From Apiotrichum sp. Y4204 (taxonomy: Eukaryota > Basidiomycota > Tremellomycetes > Trichosporonales > Trichosporonaceae), in the NCBI GenBank assembly GCA_025531455.1, contig JAMYHL010000110.1:1-64000 (forward strand): a stretch of DNA of 64,000 nt. The letters are read 5' to 3'. Below, in pieces: positions 47,254-58,296 of this stretch (position 1 is the first letter of the stretch; each line of letters begins with the position of its first letter). The notes beneath the pieces were generated by a model. The model made no database searches, was not told the origin of the DNA, and saw only the letters and a program-made list of their open reading frames with translations. The position numbers were made by a program, and so were the translations under genes.

Positions 47254-50200
47254 GTTGTTGTTGTGAGGTATGATCAAGTCAAGCACAAAATGTTTCGATG
47301 ATCTCGATCAAGTCTCGACTTTTCTGTAGAGGGCGAGGCCGTCTCGGAATCTTTGTGTTCAATCACGTGACTACGTCGCATAACAGTGGTTACGTAATAA
47401 GCAAAACCCCCGTGGTATGACGTCATAGAGACCTCCTTTTTGCCACGTGGTCCTTGTGATTTTGTGCATTTTGTGGTACAAATCTACACATATCCAGATC
47501 GTACGGATCGATCTGCGACTGGCGATCATGCGCGATCAGTGACGAGAGATCAGATGGATCAGAGAAGGCTTTCGCATCACCTGCACCGCCTTCGAGCCTT
47601 CAACCATCTCAACCGACCACAACATGGCCATCAAGGGCCTTATCGTCTGCGCCATGACTTCAAACCGTCACTATCCACAAACATCATGTCTACCAACTGT
47701 CGCTAGAGTGCAAGTGAGTCGCTAGTTTTGTGTTGACCCACCCTCCCTAGTATCGGGTGTGTGCCTGTCTGACATCTGCTTTCCGTGCGAAATTGAATCA
47801 GATGATGAATAAAGCGAATAGGAGGCGAATAGCTTCTCACCCTGGCAAAAGGAACAATTGAGGAGACCGTCGTTCGAATCCGGACATATTGGACGTCTAC
47901 GTATGTATATGACAGTTACTTCCCCGGCCCCCCTTTCGGAGCGACAACTTGATACCGACTTGGTCACGCTATCCAAAACTGAGAAGAGCGTGCTTGAGGC
48001 TGGCTAGGCATTGGGTGTACGCCGCCATGGTTTCTGCGGTCTAGAGAGTACAATGAACCCACACGCCGCGACGACTGAATAACCGATCGGGGGCGTGCTG
48101 TGACGTGCGCTGTTTGCATGCAGAATCATGAACGCGAGGGAATGACTCAACATTAGGGATGACTCAACATTGCGCTGACAACAATATTCTGCCCATCAAC
48201 CGATCTGAACTGCAATAATTATATTATGCATCTATTGCATCCGAGCATTTTGCTGCTGCAATTTTCTCAGTCTGAAACCACTGTGCGGTATCTAATGCCG
48301 CACATTCAATATTCTTTCCCTCCCTGGTCCAAAAATGGATTTAAATTGAACGGCTGCAAAAGGGATCATGGGCCACGGTTGAAACTGCCAAAGTCAATTT
48401 TGGTAGGTCTTGTGAGCACTGGTACCATGGCGGCGCTTCCTTCATGCGAGAATTGTGCCAGTCAGTTGGACACGGTAGCAGAGTTCACTACAGGTCGATC
48501 AAGGGCCATCATACCAATTTTCAAGAAGGATACATATCAGAAGGCTAGACCCCTCAAACATCCTTATAGGACGACAAAAATGTGACCTTGAACTCAATAA
48601 GGGTTCTATGACAGTGCTGGGGGTATCTATCGTAAATGCAGTCGATAGACAATGTGTTCATGGCTCACAGCTTCAAATCAACAGTAGTGCTGGACATACA
48701 ATGACTCTGAGTATTGGTCCTGTGCGATTACAAACATTTGGTTTGAGGGTTTGAATTGTCGCTGCGCGTGGAAACGTTTGATTCGTTCATTTGTTGTCTT
48801 TCTTGCTTGTTAGGCATGATTGTGTCAACTCGCTCCAGCGGCCAAACAGGTCACACTCACCTCGAATCGATGTTGTAAAAGATTTAAATGCTGCATGTTG
48901 TGAAGAAACATCTGAACTGATAAAGTTGACGGCAAGCATATCCGTGATTGATTTCATTACATGTTGTACCCTGGGTTATTTTGCCTTCTATTCCGCGAGT
49001 CATTGCAACTGGCCGTCAATCGCTTTTACTTGCTCAAATTGCACTCTTTTCCACGACTTCTGTACGGTGGGACTTGCAAAGGTAACCATTACAGCATGTA
49101 TCAAGCTGAGATTAGCTTGTGTTGTTTCTGTAGCTTTCAGAGGTGCATGCACCTTACAGGTGCCTGCCGGGATGCAATAGTTCTCGTAACGAATAATGAT
49201 TCATTCATGTCTTTTGATTATTCCTGATGCTCCAAAGGTAAACCAATTTTTGCCTCTAGCTGAACAACTAACCAAATTGTCAATCTGTTTCTGTGCTATG
49301 CACCATCTGATTATCAGCCACAGACGGCTTGCTTTCTGCAGCTACTACTGTAAATACAGTGCATGAAAAAGTGACCGACACATACATAAATATTTTAGGC
49401 AACGCCTCAAATCCTCAGAGGGGTGGGGGCGATCGACAGGCTAAGTTCGTTTGAATCCTTCAAGTTTGAGGAAACCTTCTCAAAAGTGGGACTATATGTT
49501 GCTCCCTTGCGCTGCTGGCTGAACCTATTAGAATAATACATGTACACTGTAAATTCCGTCCCTAACAAATACATCCTTTCTCCGTCTGTAGATGTTGCTA
49601 GGACCAAGAGGTATGGTTGTAAGTTCATCAAACCACAGGTACAATTATTGGAATAACAGTGTTGCCCACAGTAGCAAAATACATCGGAGCTATTACATGC
49701 CCTCTAGAGCTGTCAAAAACCTCTTTCAGTGGGCACCAAGAGGAGGAAAAAGATCGGGGGTCATGCAATTGCTTGCACACAACACATTATTCACCGCCGT
49801 CCCACCATTACTTGTGTAAACTGGTACCACCCAAGTATTCATGTGTTTCTGTCTTTACTTGCTTCGCTGTATCCCCCAGCCCCCTGGGTCTCATGTCACT
49901 CTTAACCAGTCTTGCTGAAATGTCTCCCAAGTTTTGTTTAGTCCCGAAGGGCCCCTCTTGCTTGCGGGTGACTTTTATTTGGTGTGCGATTCTCCTTCCG
50001 GTTATTTTATTTTAATCGGCGGTCGTGCTGGAGAACCTCTGTGTATTTAGTGCAATACAACCATAGGCACCCATTTGTGACATCTCACGCGCCATGAAGG
50101 GTTTTATAAGCATATGTTACGACTATCTCAAATTTTTGACTGTCTTCGTGAGTACAAACTAAGACTGCTAGGCATTTGAGTGATATTCAGTAGCCAAAAG

Positions 50201-51412
50201 CATTTGAACGATGCATGAAAGGCCAGATGACGCGTCAAAGTGATCCAGAAGTATATTACAAATGTCCTCAGGTAGGGGAAGGCACAGGAGCAAAGAATTA
50301 CTTCTGCTTTTTTCTGCTAACAGTTGTCTGTGTGCTGTCCACTTTCCTGCCTTCCTATGCATTCTTTCAATCGATCAAAGCCGAGAATTAGGCTGCTCAA
50401 TCTCTTGAGCATCCATACCGAAAGATTCATGATCTAAAGAGTGAAATGCAGCCGGGAGAGGCGACGGTGCGCGCAGGCAAAAGGGCTTGTACGGTGGCAA
50501 AAACGGTTGGCGGCCGGAATTTGACGTGCGGCTACTGTAAATTGTTTGATGAGGCCTTCCTTGACCAAATTTCTGCATTAAAATTTGCCTTTCATCAAAG
50601 TCTTGCCAGAAATCTTTCGGATCTTCACAATACCTTCGGAAGATTATCAAGAACCAATTAGTTTTTTGTTCATGTCTAAGACCAGTACCTGGAGGCCCGG
50701 TCCCTATACTTGAGGCAACGAAGGGACTGTCACCCCCTCTGTCTCTCTTGTTCTCGTGGTACCCAAAAACAGATAGTTCTCACTGAAGATCTCCGGTTAA
50801 AACAAGCAAAGAGTCAATCGGCAAACGCCAAGACTGGGAACATACTCCTCGGTAGTAGTACTTTAACCAAGGGTCAACAGTTGACAGACGCCTCGACGTT
50901 TCACAACGCGTGTAGTGGCCCTTCATCTTCCGGGGGCACCTTGACTCCAATAAGTTCAGCTGAATATTCGGTTCAAATATTCAAGGCCAACTCCGGCCAT
51001 AAGGCCTGTCTGAATCAAGTTTCTTCAGAGGCCTGATCCATTTTCTACACACTCCTAACCTTTCTCTGGACCACAGATCCCGTGCTATGGCATTCATTGT
51101 CTCTTAGCACCCAAATGATGTGAGGCCATCGCAAGCTGTTGTTGTCTGCTAACCATTCATGCAGGGCAAGGTCACTGCTGGAATGGCGAGTATCTATGGC
51201 CTTGAGGTGGTTCCACGGAAAGACAATCTTGTGCGTGAGGACTTGAACCAGCTCTGACTTGTGGACGCGAACTCTACCACAATATCGTAGCTAGCCACAA
51301 TATCCAAGAAGCGCCACTGGTCACATTCCCTTCAGCTGCATCACAACTACGATTTGCATTTTGAAGGCTATGGAAATACGGTATTCTCGAGGCCCTGACT
51401 GCCAGGGTTTGT
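47254..51412. other. Gene-free gap with AT-rich core
   Basis: About 4.2 kb between UTP18 and GLC3. The first 900 bp are of ordinary composition. From roughly 48180 to 50900 the sequence is visibly AT-rich: two lines counted by hand (48901-48960, 49261-49320) are 37-38 percent GC, against clearly higher values in the flanking genes. Open frames are short and none is a recognised protein. One minus-strand stretch at 49638-49684 reads MYFATVGNTVIPIIVP with stops close by, which may be a decayed membrane transporter. No terminal repeats or transposase motifs were found. Confidence 0.55.
48142..48171. promoter_or_regulatory. Two TGACTCA sites in a 13-bp direct repeat
   Basis: ATGACTCAACATT occurs at 48142-48154 and again at 48159-48171. 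Each copy holds TGACTCA, the palindromic bZIP site used by Gcn4/Cpc1 and AP-1. The nearest start codon is UTP18, about 890 bp away, so a role in transcription is open. Confidence 0.35.
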
Positions 51413-54121
51413 TTAGTCCGCGAGGGCGAGCACAAGGACGGTCCGCGAGGGTGAGTACACCTGCAGCCAATTCTTGCGTCCATTCCATTCCATAGGAGTG
51501 GTGAAATATTCGCCGGAGTTGTCCACACGCCCGTGGCCGCCGAACCTCTTGTCGTCGCTGTTAAGAACAACCTTGTACTTGCCAGGAGTGTCGACACCAA
51601 CTCGGTAATCCGTAAAGGAGTTGGTAGGGTGGACTGTTGTCAGCACTCCTCCTATGTATGCCTCAAAGCGGACTCACAGTTGAAGATAAACAAAAGCCCA
51701 GCCCTCTCAAAGACGATGACCTTGTCGCCTTCATGCTTCAATGAAACATATCCCTGACAGTTAGGTTACTTCTACCTGATCAGGCCGTACCTGGGGGGCA
51801 GAAAGCCACTTGTACTTGGCTTCCAGGTTGTTCATCGCGCTGTCGAAATCGTTGAGGTACTTGTAGCGAAGAAGATGGTCATCAACTAGGTTGAACTGCC
51901 GACGAGCGTGGGCGAACGAGTTGCCGTTTCCCTCGCGAGGAAAGTCCATCCACCTAATCATTCAGCATGCTATCTCGGGAGGTCGCTGGAGCACGTACTC
52001 GGGATGACCAAACTCATTTCCTTCGAAGTTAAGGTAGGCTTCGCCACCAAGCGAATGAACGAGGAAACTGTTAGGTCAACTTCTTGGGATCCCCTTATCA
52101 CATACCGAATCATCTTGTGCAAGGCCAGCCCGCGATCGATGATGGGAGTGAGAGGAGACAGATCGGACATGTATTCGTCTGGATGAATAAGTGCCTCGGT
52201 ACCCGCGGCGGGATCGTCGAGAGAACAGGCCAAACATACACATTTCCTTATCCATCAGCCAGAACGCCAAGGTCTTATCTCCAACAAGAGCTTGGTCATG
52301 GCTCTCGGCGTATGCCACGCTACGTTCGAGGTGCCTTCTGTTGGTAAGGGTGTGCACGATATTACCCATGTCCCATTCGTCGTCGGTGCCTTCCTTGAGA
52401 AGCTTGATCCACATGTCAGGAATGGCCATCGCCAGGCGATAATCAAACCCAACGCCGCCTTCATCGACGGGACGACAGAGAGTTGGCATGCCAGAGACAT
52501 CCTCTGCAATGGTGATGACGTTGGGATAAAGTTCGTGTAGCATCTTGTTGGCCTTGGTAGTCAATATACCGGCGTTAAGTAGGTGACCCACCAGCATGAG
52601 ATAGACCATGGCTTCAATGTCCACTGAATCGCCGAAATACTCGTGGTAACCACCTGCAGTCAGTGGGGCTGTGAATGTCACACCGCATACCGGAGAAACC
52701 GACGCCCATTCCGTGGTGCTTGTACATCATGCTGGTAACCCCGTCAAAGCGGAAGCCGTCAAACTTGAACTCATCCATCCAAAAGCGCAGATTGGAGAGA
52801 AGGAAACGGAGAACTTCATGGTTTCCATAGTTGAAGAGCCTCGAGTCCCAAAGGTCGTGCCGGCCACGTGCGCCTTCATGGAAATAGAGATGGTCAGTAC
52901 CATCGAACATGTTGAGGCTGCGGTCAGCGTTAAGCTTGAAATTTGCGCTTACCCGTCCAGAACATTCTTGCATGCGTGGGAGTGCACAACGTCGAGCAAG
53001 ACGGTGATGCCCATTTCATGGGCCTTGTCGATGAGGCTCTTCAGTTCCTCGGGGGTTCCTGTGAGGTCAGCAAAGCTTGAGGTTTCCTCTTACCATAGCG
53101 CGACGACGCGGCAAAAAAGCTGGTCACCTGGTAACCAAAAGCTGCAGTGAGCATGATATCAGCGTTGGTTTCGTACAGGCATAATAGGCATGTTCCATGA
53201 TCGCCATCCTAAACTTGGTCAGCCCATCTCACACATCCCTGCGGATTCCTACATTTGAATAGTGTTGTACCCAAGCTTCTTGATGCGAGGAAGAACGTCC
53301 GTTTCGAATTCCTTGTAGGTTGTAACGCGCTCATTGGGACTGGAAATACCAACTAATGCCCGTCAGCTGAATGGCCGGCACTGATTGTTATTACAAGGAC
53401 AACCCACCGTGAGCTTCATAAATCTTCAAACCCTCGATGGAGTTGGTTGAGTGGCCGTGCTTGAACTTGTAAACCTCAGCGGAGGGAGGATTCCAGAAGC
53501 GAGCGTCGTACACGGGCGACACGTCAAGGTCTTGAGTGACCCGTTTGATCCACGCTGGAAGACGATCAATTGACTCGCCACTGGGGGTAGTCATTGAAAT
53601 CTTAAGCTTAGAGTCATGAGGAATGGCACAGACTCCAGGACTGGTCGGAGGGACGTAGCATTCCCAGACACCAAAGTTGTTCTTGGTCATTGGGTTAGCG
53701 GTGTGCGACCAGTTATCTAAGTAACGTAAGCTGCCATTCTTCAAGCCGACTTTCCTTTGTCACTCACTAAAATCGCCGATCAATCTAGCCTCGACGGCAC
53801 CTGGGGCCCATTCGCGGTAGGTCACCCCCCCGTTGGAGTCGACCTGGAATCCCATGGACTTGTATCCATCAGAGAACTTGGCGAGGCCGCCTTCATGTTC
53901 ATTGATGGATTGAAGGGCCTTCTTGTAGGCGGAATACCTTTCACGAAGACCGTCAGAATAGGGCTCGAGCCTAAGGACAATCAGCTACACGCCGAGTCAT
54001 TGGGCACTTACCATGGGTCGACACGTAGAACTCCCGTCCCTTCATGGTTAAACAACGGGCTGATGATCAACTTACCGTCATCCGGGAGAACATCACGTTG
54101 TGCAGCTTGACCGCCCGACAT
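51413..54121 (-). CDS. GLC3: 1,4-alpha-glucan branching enzyme
   Basis: Glycogen branching enzyme: cuts an alpha-1,4 chain and rejoins it in alpha-1,6 linkage. The start [16 protein letters not shown] at 54119-54121 is followed by the CBM48 region ([20 protein letters not shown]) and the GH13 barrel. Catalytic regions are visible: [12 protein letters not shown] (I), [12 protein letters not shown] (II, nucleophile D), [14 protein letters not shown] (III, acid E) and [13 protein letters not shown] (IV). [18 protein letters not shown] and [13 protein letters not shown] mark the C-terminal domain, and the protein ends VLVLALAD. About eleven exons, around 680 residues, matching the fungal enzyme. 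It shares an 834-bp divergent promoter region with DPH3. Confidence 0.97.
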
Positions 54122-54955
54122 TGTTGGGGTTAACAAAGGAGAGAGACGGAAGATGAATGGGTGGGTATCGTATCAGCAACTTCGGAGACTGTCGTTGTGA
54201 TTGTGATAGGTGGATCCAGGAGTCTGAGAGGAAGTGTCACTTGTTGAAGCGAAGCAATGGAGAAGCCGCATCCAACAATTTAACATGCCATCGGTCTGGG
54301 CTGCAGAAAGGACGGGTGCGCGGTGCGGATGGCAACGCTCCGCGCTCCGCCTTGCACCACTGCGTTCTGCGGGGTAACACTGAGCGTGCCCCACACAAAC
54401 AGATGACATGATGATACTGTGCAAACGTCATTCCATATTCCTTCGTGCCTTGCAGCGAGCCCCAGCTCGGTCACTGTTTCATTGGCTCCAGCTCTTTTGC
54501 CTCCACTAACCGACATGCCGATAAACCACCCCACGCCGTGCGCCCCCCGCGCCCCAGGCCCCAGGCCCAAGCTCACCGTAGTACCGTGAACACTTGCCGC
54601 CGGCGTTCGTGTCATCGGCCGCATGGTGGTACCCTGAATGGTGGGAAGAACAAAGCGGCTGTATCACGTGATTCTTGAATGAGCATTATTATGTAATACC
54701 ATGCTGAAACGCGATCTATTTTTTAAAGGTGGAAGAACTCCCAGGCAACAAGGTTTATAGGTTTGCCACTTGCGACGTTGATTTTCAGCATCTTAACATC
54801 ACAGTATCCTCCCCATTCGATTTCCTCAACACTTCAAGCAGAGTTATCGCCACGGCGGCGACATCTATCCACACCTTCAGACCTATTGTTTGAAACAACC
54901 AGCCGTCTCGACGTCCGCACCGATCTTGTCGCCTCCATTATCCCTCAAAGCCACC
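54122..54955. other. Divergent promoter region GLC3/DPH3
   Basis: 834 bp between two start codons. It contains a C-rich stretch at 54530-54570. No gene seen. Confidence 0.6.
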
Positions 54956-55373
54956 ATGGTGTCATATTACGACGAACTGGAGATTGAAGATTTCGCGTGG
55001 GACGACGTCGCCAAGGTGTTCCACTACCCTTGTCCTTGTGGGGATCGTTTTGAGATCTCCAAGGCTCAACTTCGTGATGGCGAAGAAACTGCCACATGTC
55101 CGAGTTGCAGCCTGATTGTTCGTGTCATTTACGATTATGTGAGTGAATGGGAAGATTCATCTGCTAACACCCTAGCTTGACTGGGAAGACTATGAGACAT
55201 CAGACGAGGAAGGCGACCTTGAAGTGGAGGATAGCGACGCCGACACCCCTGCCACCAGTCAGGCTCCTTCGCCCGTGCCCACTCCGACCGCGAAGCCCGT
55301 GGGTTCTTTCGACTCGACTGGCGAGAAGGGTGCGACCGATATTGTCACAGCCGTCGGTCGCTTGGCATTGTAA
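54956..55373 (+). CDS. DPH3: Diphthamide biosynthesis protein 3 (CSL zinc finger)
   Basis: Two exons, 54956-55138 and 55176-55373, giving 126 residues. Start context CCACCATGG is close to ideal; an upstream in-frame ATG at 54890 would add 22 residues with no family support. The CSL-type zinc-finger layout is complete: [11 protein letters not shown], then [15 protein letters not shown]. Dph3/Kti11 carries iron or zinc, supplies electrons to Dph1-Dph2 in diphthamide synthesis on eEF2, and also helps Elongator modify tRNA wobble uridines. The C-terminal half ([12 protein letters not shown] and an acidic then Pro/Thr-rich tail) is longer than in yeast, where the whole protein is about 80 residues. 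Confidence 0.95.
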
Positions 55374-55777
55374 GAAGAGTCTGGGATTGTCAAGGTTCAT
55401 ACTTCTTCTGAGGCCCCTACATCTGCGTGAGCATTTCAGACCGGTGCTGTCTGTGCCACGCTTTCCTCAAATCCTGTCACATTGTACTCTTATGTATTCT
55501 AGTTGTTGCCACTTAATCGCATAGCTCGACCATTATGGATGGCATTCAGAACATGGCTTCAGAACATGGCTTCAGCTTTGTTGCGGGCTCGTTCGTACTT
55601 GACATGTCACACACCACCAGGTGCACGGACTCGAGAGTAACAGAGACCTGCAATGGGCACATGTTGCCAACGATCAAGGGATCGAGGGTACTGAGTTATA
55701 TTAAATCCATTGCACAGTTTCTTTTTCGGCCCCTTGGACTACAGACTACCTTCGGTTGAGAAAAGTCACGCGTTGGT
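55374..55777. other. Convergent 3' flank DPH3/PKA
   Basis: 404 bp between stop codons, with a small direct repeat (AGAACATGGCTTCAG at about 55548-55574, two copies). No gene seen. Confidence 0.6.
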
Positions 55778-57769
55778 TTAGAAATCGACGAAGAGGTGAT
55801 CGTAAGGACTAGTACCCGTCTTGCCATACGATGTGACATCCGCCTCTTGATAGCGGTCAAATCTTGCCATGTCAGTGCACATTGGTGAGATCTCACGTAC
55901 TGGCTAGCGTCACCCTCGCCATCAATCTTGGGAACATAAGGAGCTGGAATTTCCCTGCGATACAGTTTGTCCCAATCGACTTCGGCAAACCATCCATGGG
56001 CAAAGATGTCGGACGATCCAGCCCGCAGGTTACCGTAACGCTTCGTTAGGTCTCCAACCAGCAAGTTCTTCAAGAGCTCTTTGGCCAGGGCATCGAAGTA
56101 TGTGGGGTAGCGCACTTTGCCAGCGATAATCTACAGTCAGTATATTAATGAACGGAGAGAGACATACCTTTTCGTAAAGCTTCATCGGATTGCCGTCTTC
56201 AGTGAAGAAGGGAGGATAGCCAGCCTGACAAAATGAGTACTGACAGTAACGTTGATGTATCAAACTTACCAGCATCTCGAAGATGAGCACGCCTAGCGCA
56301 TACCAATCGACGCTCTTATTGTATCCCTTTGACTGTACCACTTCTGGTGCCACTAACGAAGTCAGCGCTTGCGAGCTCCCCTCCGAAGAGAGTGTGACTA
56401 ACGATAATCCGGGGTGCCACACAGCGTCCATGTGATGTCGGGAACGTGCTTCGCGAATCCAAAGTCAGTGACCTTGACATGTCCATCTGCGCCAAGCAAG
56501 ATGTTTTCAGGTTTCAGGTCGCGATAGATGATGTCAAGGGAATGGAGGTAGTCAAGCGCCAAAGCGACTTCTGCGGCGTAGAACTTGGCAACAGAGTTCG
56601 GGAATCGCTGATGTTAGAATACAGATTGCGAATTGACACCAACCTGGCTCTTTCGGAGAAGGCTAAAGAGTTCTCCGCCGGCCACAAAGTCCATCACCAT
56701 ATACAGGTTGTTGACATCTTGAAACGTTCCCCAAAGGTTCACGAGGAACGGATGGCGGACACGGACGAGCATCTCCCTCTCCGAGTTTGTATGCTCAACT
56801 TGCTTCATCTTCACGACCTTTTCCTTGCCGAGTACCTTGATGGCATAGAAACGAGAGTTGTGCTTCGAGCGAACGAGATGAACGCGCCCAAAGGAGCCGG
56901 TTCCGAGTCTGTACACTGTTAGAGCCTTATTGCTAGAACAGCGAGTAACTTACGTTCGCTCGATGTGGAAATCGGCCAAGGCATAGCGCCCAGCAGTTTT
57001 GCGGGGTTGAACGTTCGTGGGCGTCTTTGTTCCTGCTGACGATTGATTGGTAGCCGAATCCAGCGCAGCTTGGGAAGCTGCGGCATTAATGGCTGCCACT
57101 CGCGCTTGCTGCGTCGCGTTGTGAAGATTGGCTTCAGCATGAGCTGCCTGAAAATCAGTTAACACATAGCCAGACAAGCTGTACTAACCTGCTCATGGGC
57201 CTCGCGAGCCTTTTCTCGCATTCGCTCCTCATCCGCGCTTCCTTGCCGGGTTTGAGGGTTGGACTGGATGGACAGATTAGAGACATCTGCCATCTCAACA
57301 CTCATGGTGCGGTTCATTGCGCCAGTGGTGTCTGGAGCGCCCTGTACACCTAGAGCGGGTACTTGAGAGGCCACTGGCGCTCCTGTTGCGGCCGCTGGAG
57401 TTCCGGCTGGCACTGAGCCTTGTGGCTGACTGCTGAAGAGTGTCAGATCCAAAACGTTATGTAGACTCACGTTTCAATCCCATCCATTGGCACCGCAGTG
57501 TCTGAGGGTGACTGCTGAGATGGCCGCTGGGGGGAAGGTTGGATAGATCCTTGAGGCTGTTGAGCAGGCAGCGACACCGGCGTGGGTGACTGGGCTGGGG
57601 CCCTCTGGGCCGGGGGTGGTGATTGCTGCTGCTTTATCTGCTGTGGTTGAGGCCGCGACGGACTCGTCAAGGACGATGTCGCTGCTACTGGAGAAGGAGG
57701 GTTGGAAGGCGTCTTTGAAGACGAGGCCTGTCGACGATGGTGGAACTTGTCTGATACCTTGGCAAACAT
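55778..57769 (-). CDS. PKA1: cAMP-dependent protein kinase catalytic subunit
   Basis: AGC kinase of the cAMP pathway, which in basidiomycete yeasts controls growth, mating and capsule. An N-terminal extension of about 240 residues rich in P, Q, S and A (start [14 protein letters not shown], 57767-57769) precedes the kinase. Kinase motifs: [12 protein letters not shown] (glycine loop), [12 protein letters not shown] (lysine), [12 protein letters not shown] (catalytic), VTDFGFAKH (DFG), [15 protein letters not shown] (activation threonine and P+1 loop) and [15 protein letters not shown]. The C-terminal tail ends PYDHLFVDF, which holds a hydrophobic F-x-x-F-like anchor. About eight exons. The gene symbol is by analogy with Cryptococcus; the paralogue cannot be told from this window. 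Confidence 0.94.
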
Positions 57770-58242
57770 GGCTGGAATGGATGCTCGTTAGGGATATGGT
57801 TTCTGGATTGACAACAAGATAATCCGCAAGACAGTCGCCCACTTTCCCACAAGTTGATGGGCTGCCTATCTCTGGACAGGAAGGTGGATCAAACAACGAC
57901 GGCCGTTGCCCCACGACCAAAGACGCAGTGCAATGGCGAGCGAGGAGAAGCTAGAAGCACTGTGCAGAAACACCACCACAGGATATTTGGTGAACTTCGG
58001 GATGCGCGAGGACACGAGCGAGCGGGTGTTGGATAGATGAGGTTTGAGCGAGTGGGACAGCCAGACAGAGTAGGATAGCAACCGTGGCCTAGTTTGAGGA
58101 GGTGCTAAGAATGAGAATGGGGATGGGCCGAAAAGAAAGACGGCCGGAGGGAGTGGAGAAGCGAGCAATCAGTGGAGTGATGCTACTGATCCGACTCTGG
58201 AAAGATATCCCGAGGTGGCTGTAGTGGTCGCAACTACTAGAG

Positions 58243-58296
58243 TGGTGTTGGTGGTGATGGTGATGGTGATGGTGATGGTGATGATGATGATGATGT
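58243..58296. repeat. GGTGAT/GAT microsatellite
   Basis: Interrupted GGT repeats pass into five GGTGAT-type units and then GAT units. On the minus strand it reads as His codons (CAC/CAT) inside an open frame, 58089-58373, upstream of PKA. Confidence 0.9.

Noticed and set aside
47632..47706. Short ATG frame (MAIKGLIVCAMTS) that looks like a first exon
   Set aside because: It reaches a stop after 24 codons and no downstream exon with a recognisable continuation exists.
47860..47890. GTTCGAATCC word like a tRNA T-loop
   Set aside because: The flanking bases do not pair as a T stem, and the only A-box-like word is about 20 nt away, too close for a tRNA.
47731..47892. Possible solo LTR starting TGTTGACCCACC and ending GGACA
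   Set aside because: No target-site duplication and no second copy in the window; the ends are not convincing.
54890..54955. Upstream in-frame start for DPH3
   Set aside because: The added 22 residues have no counterpart in the family, and the ATG at 54956 has the better context.
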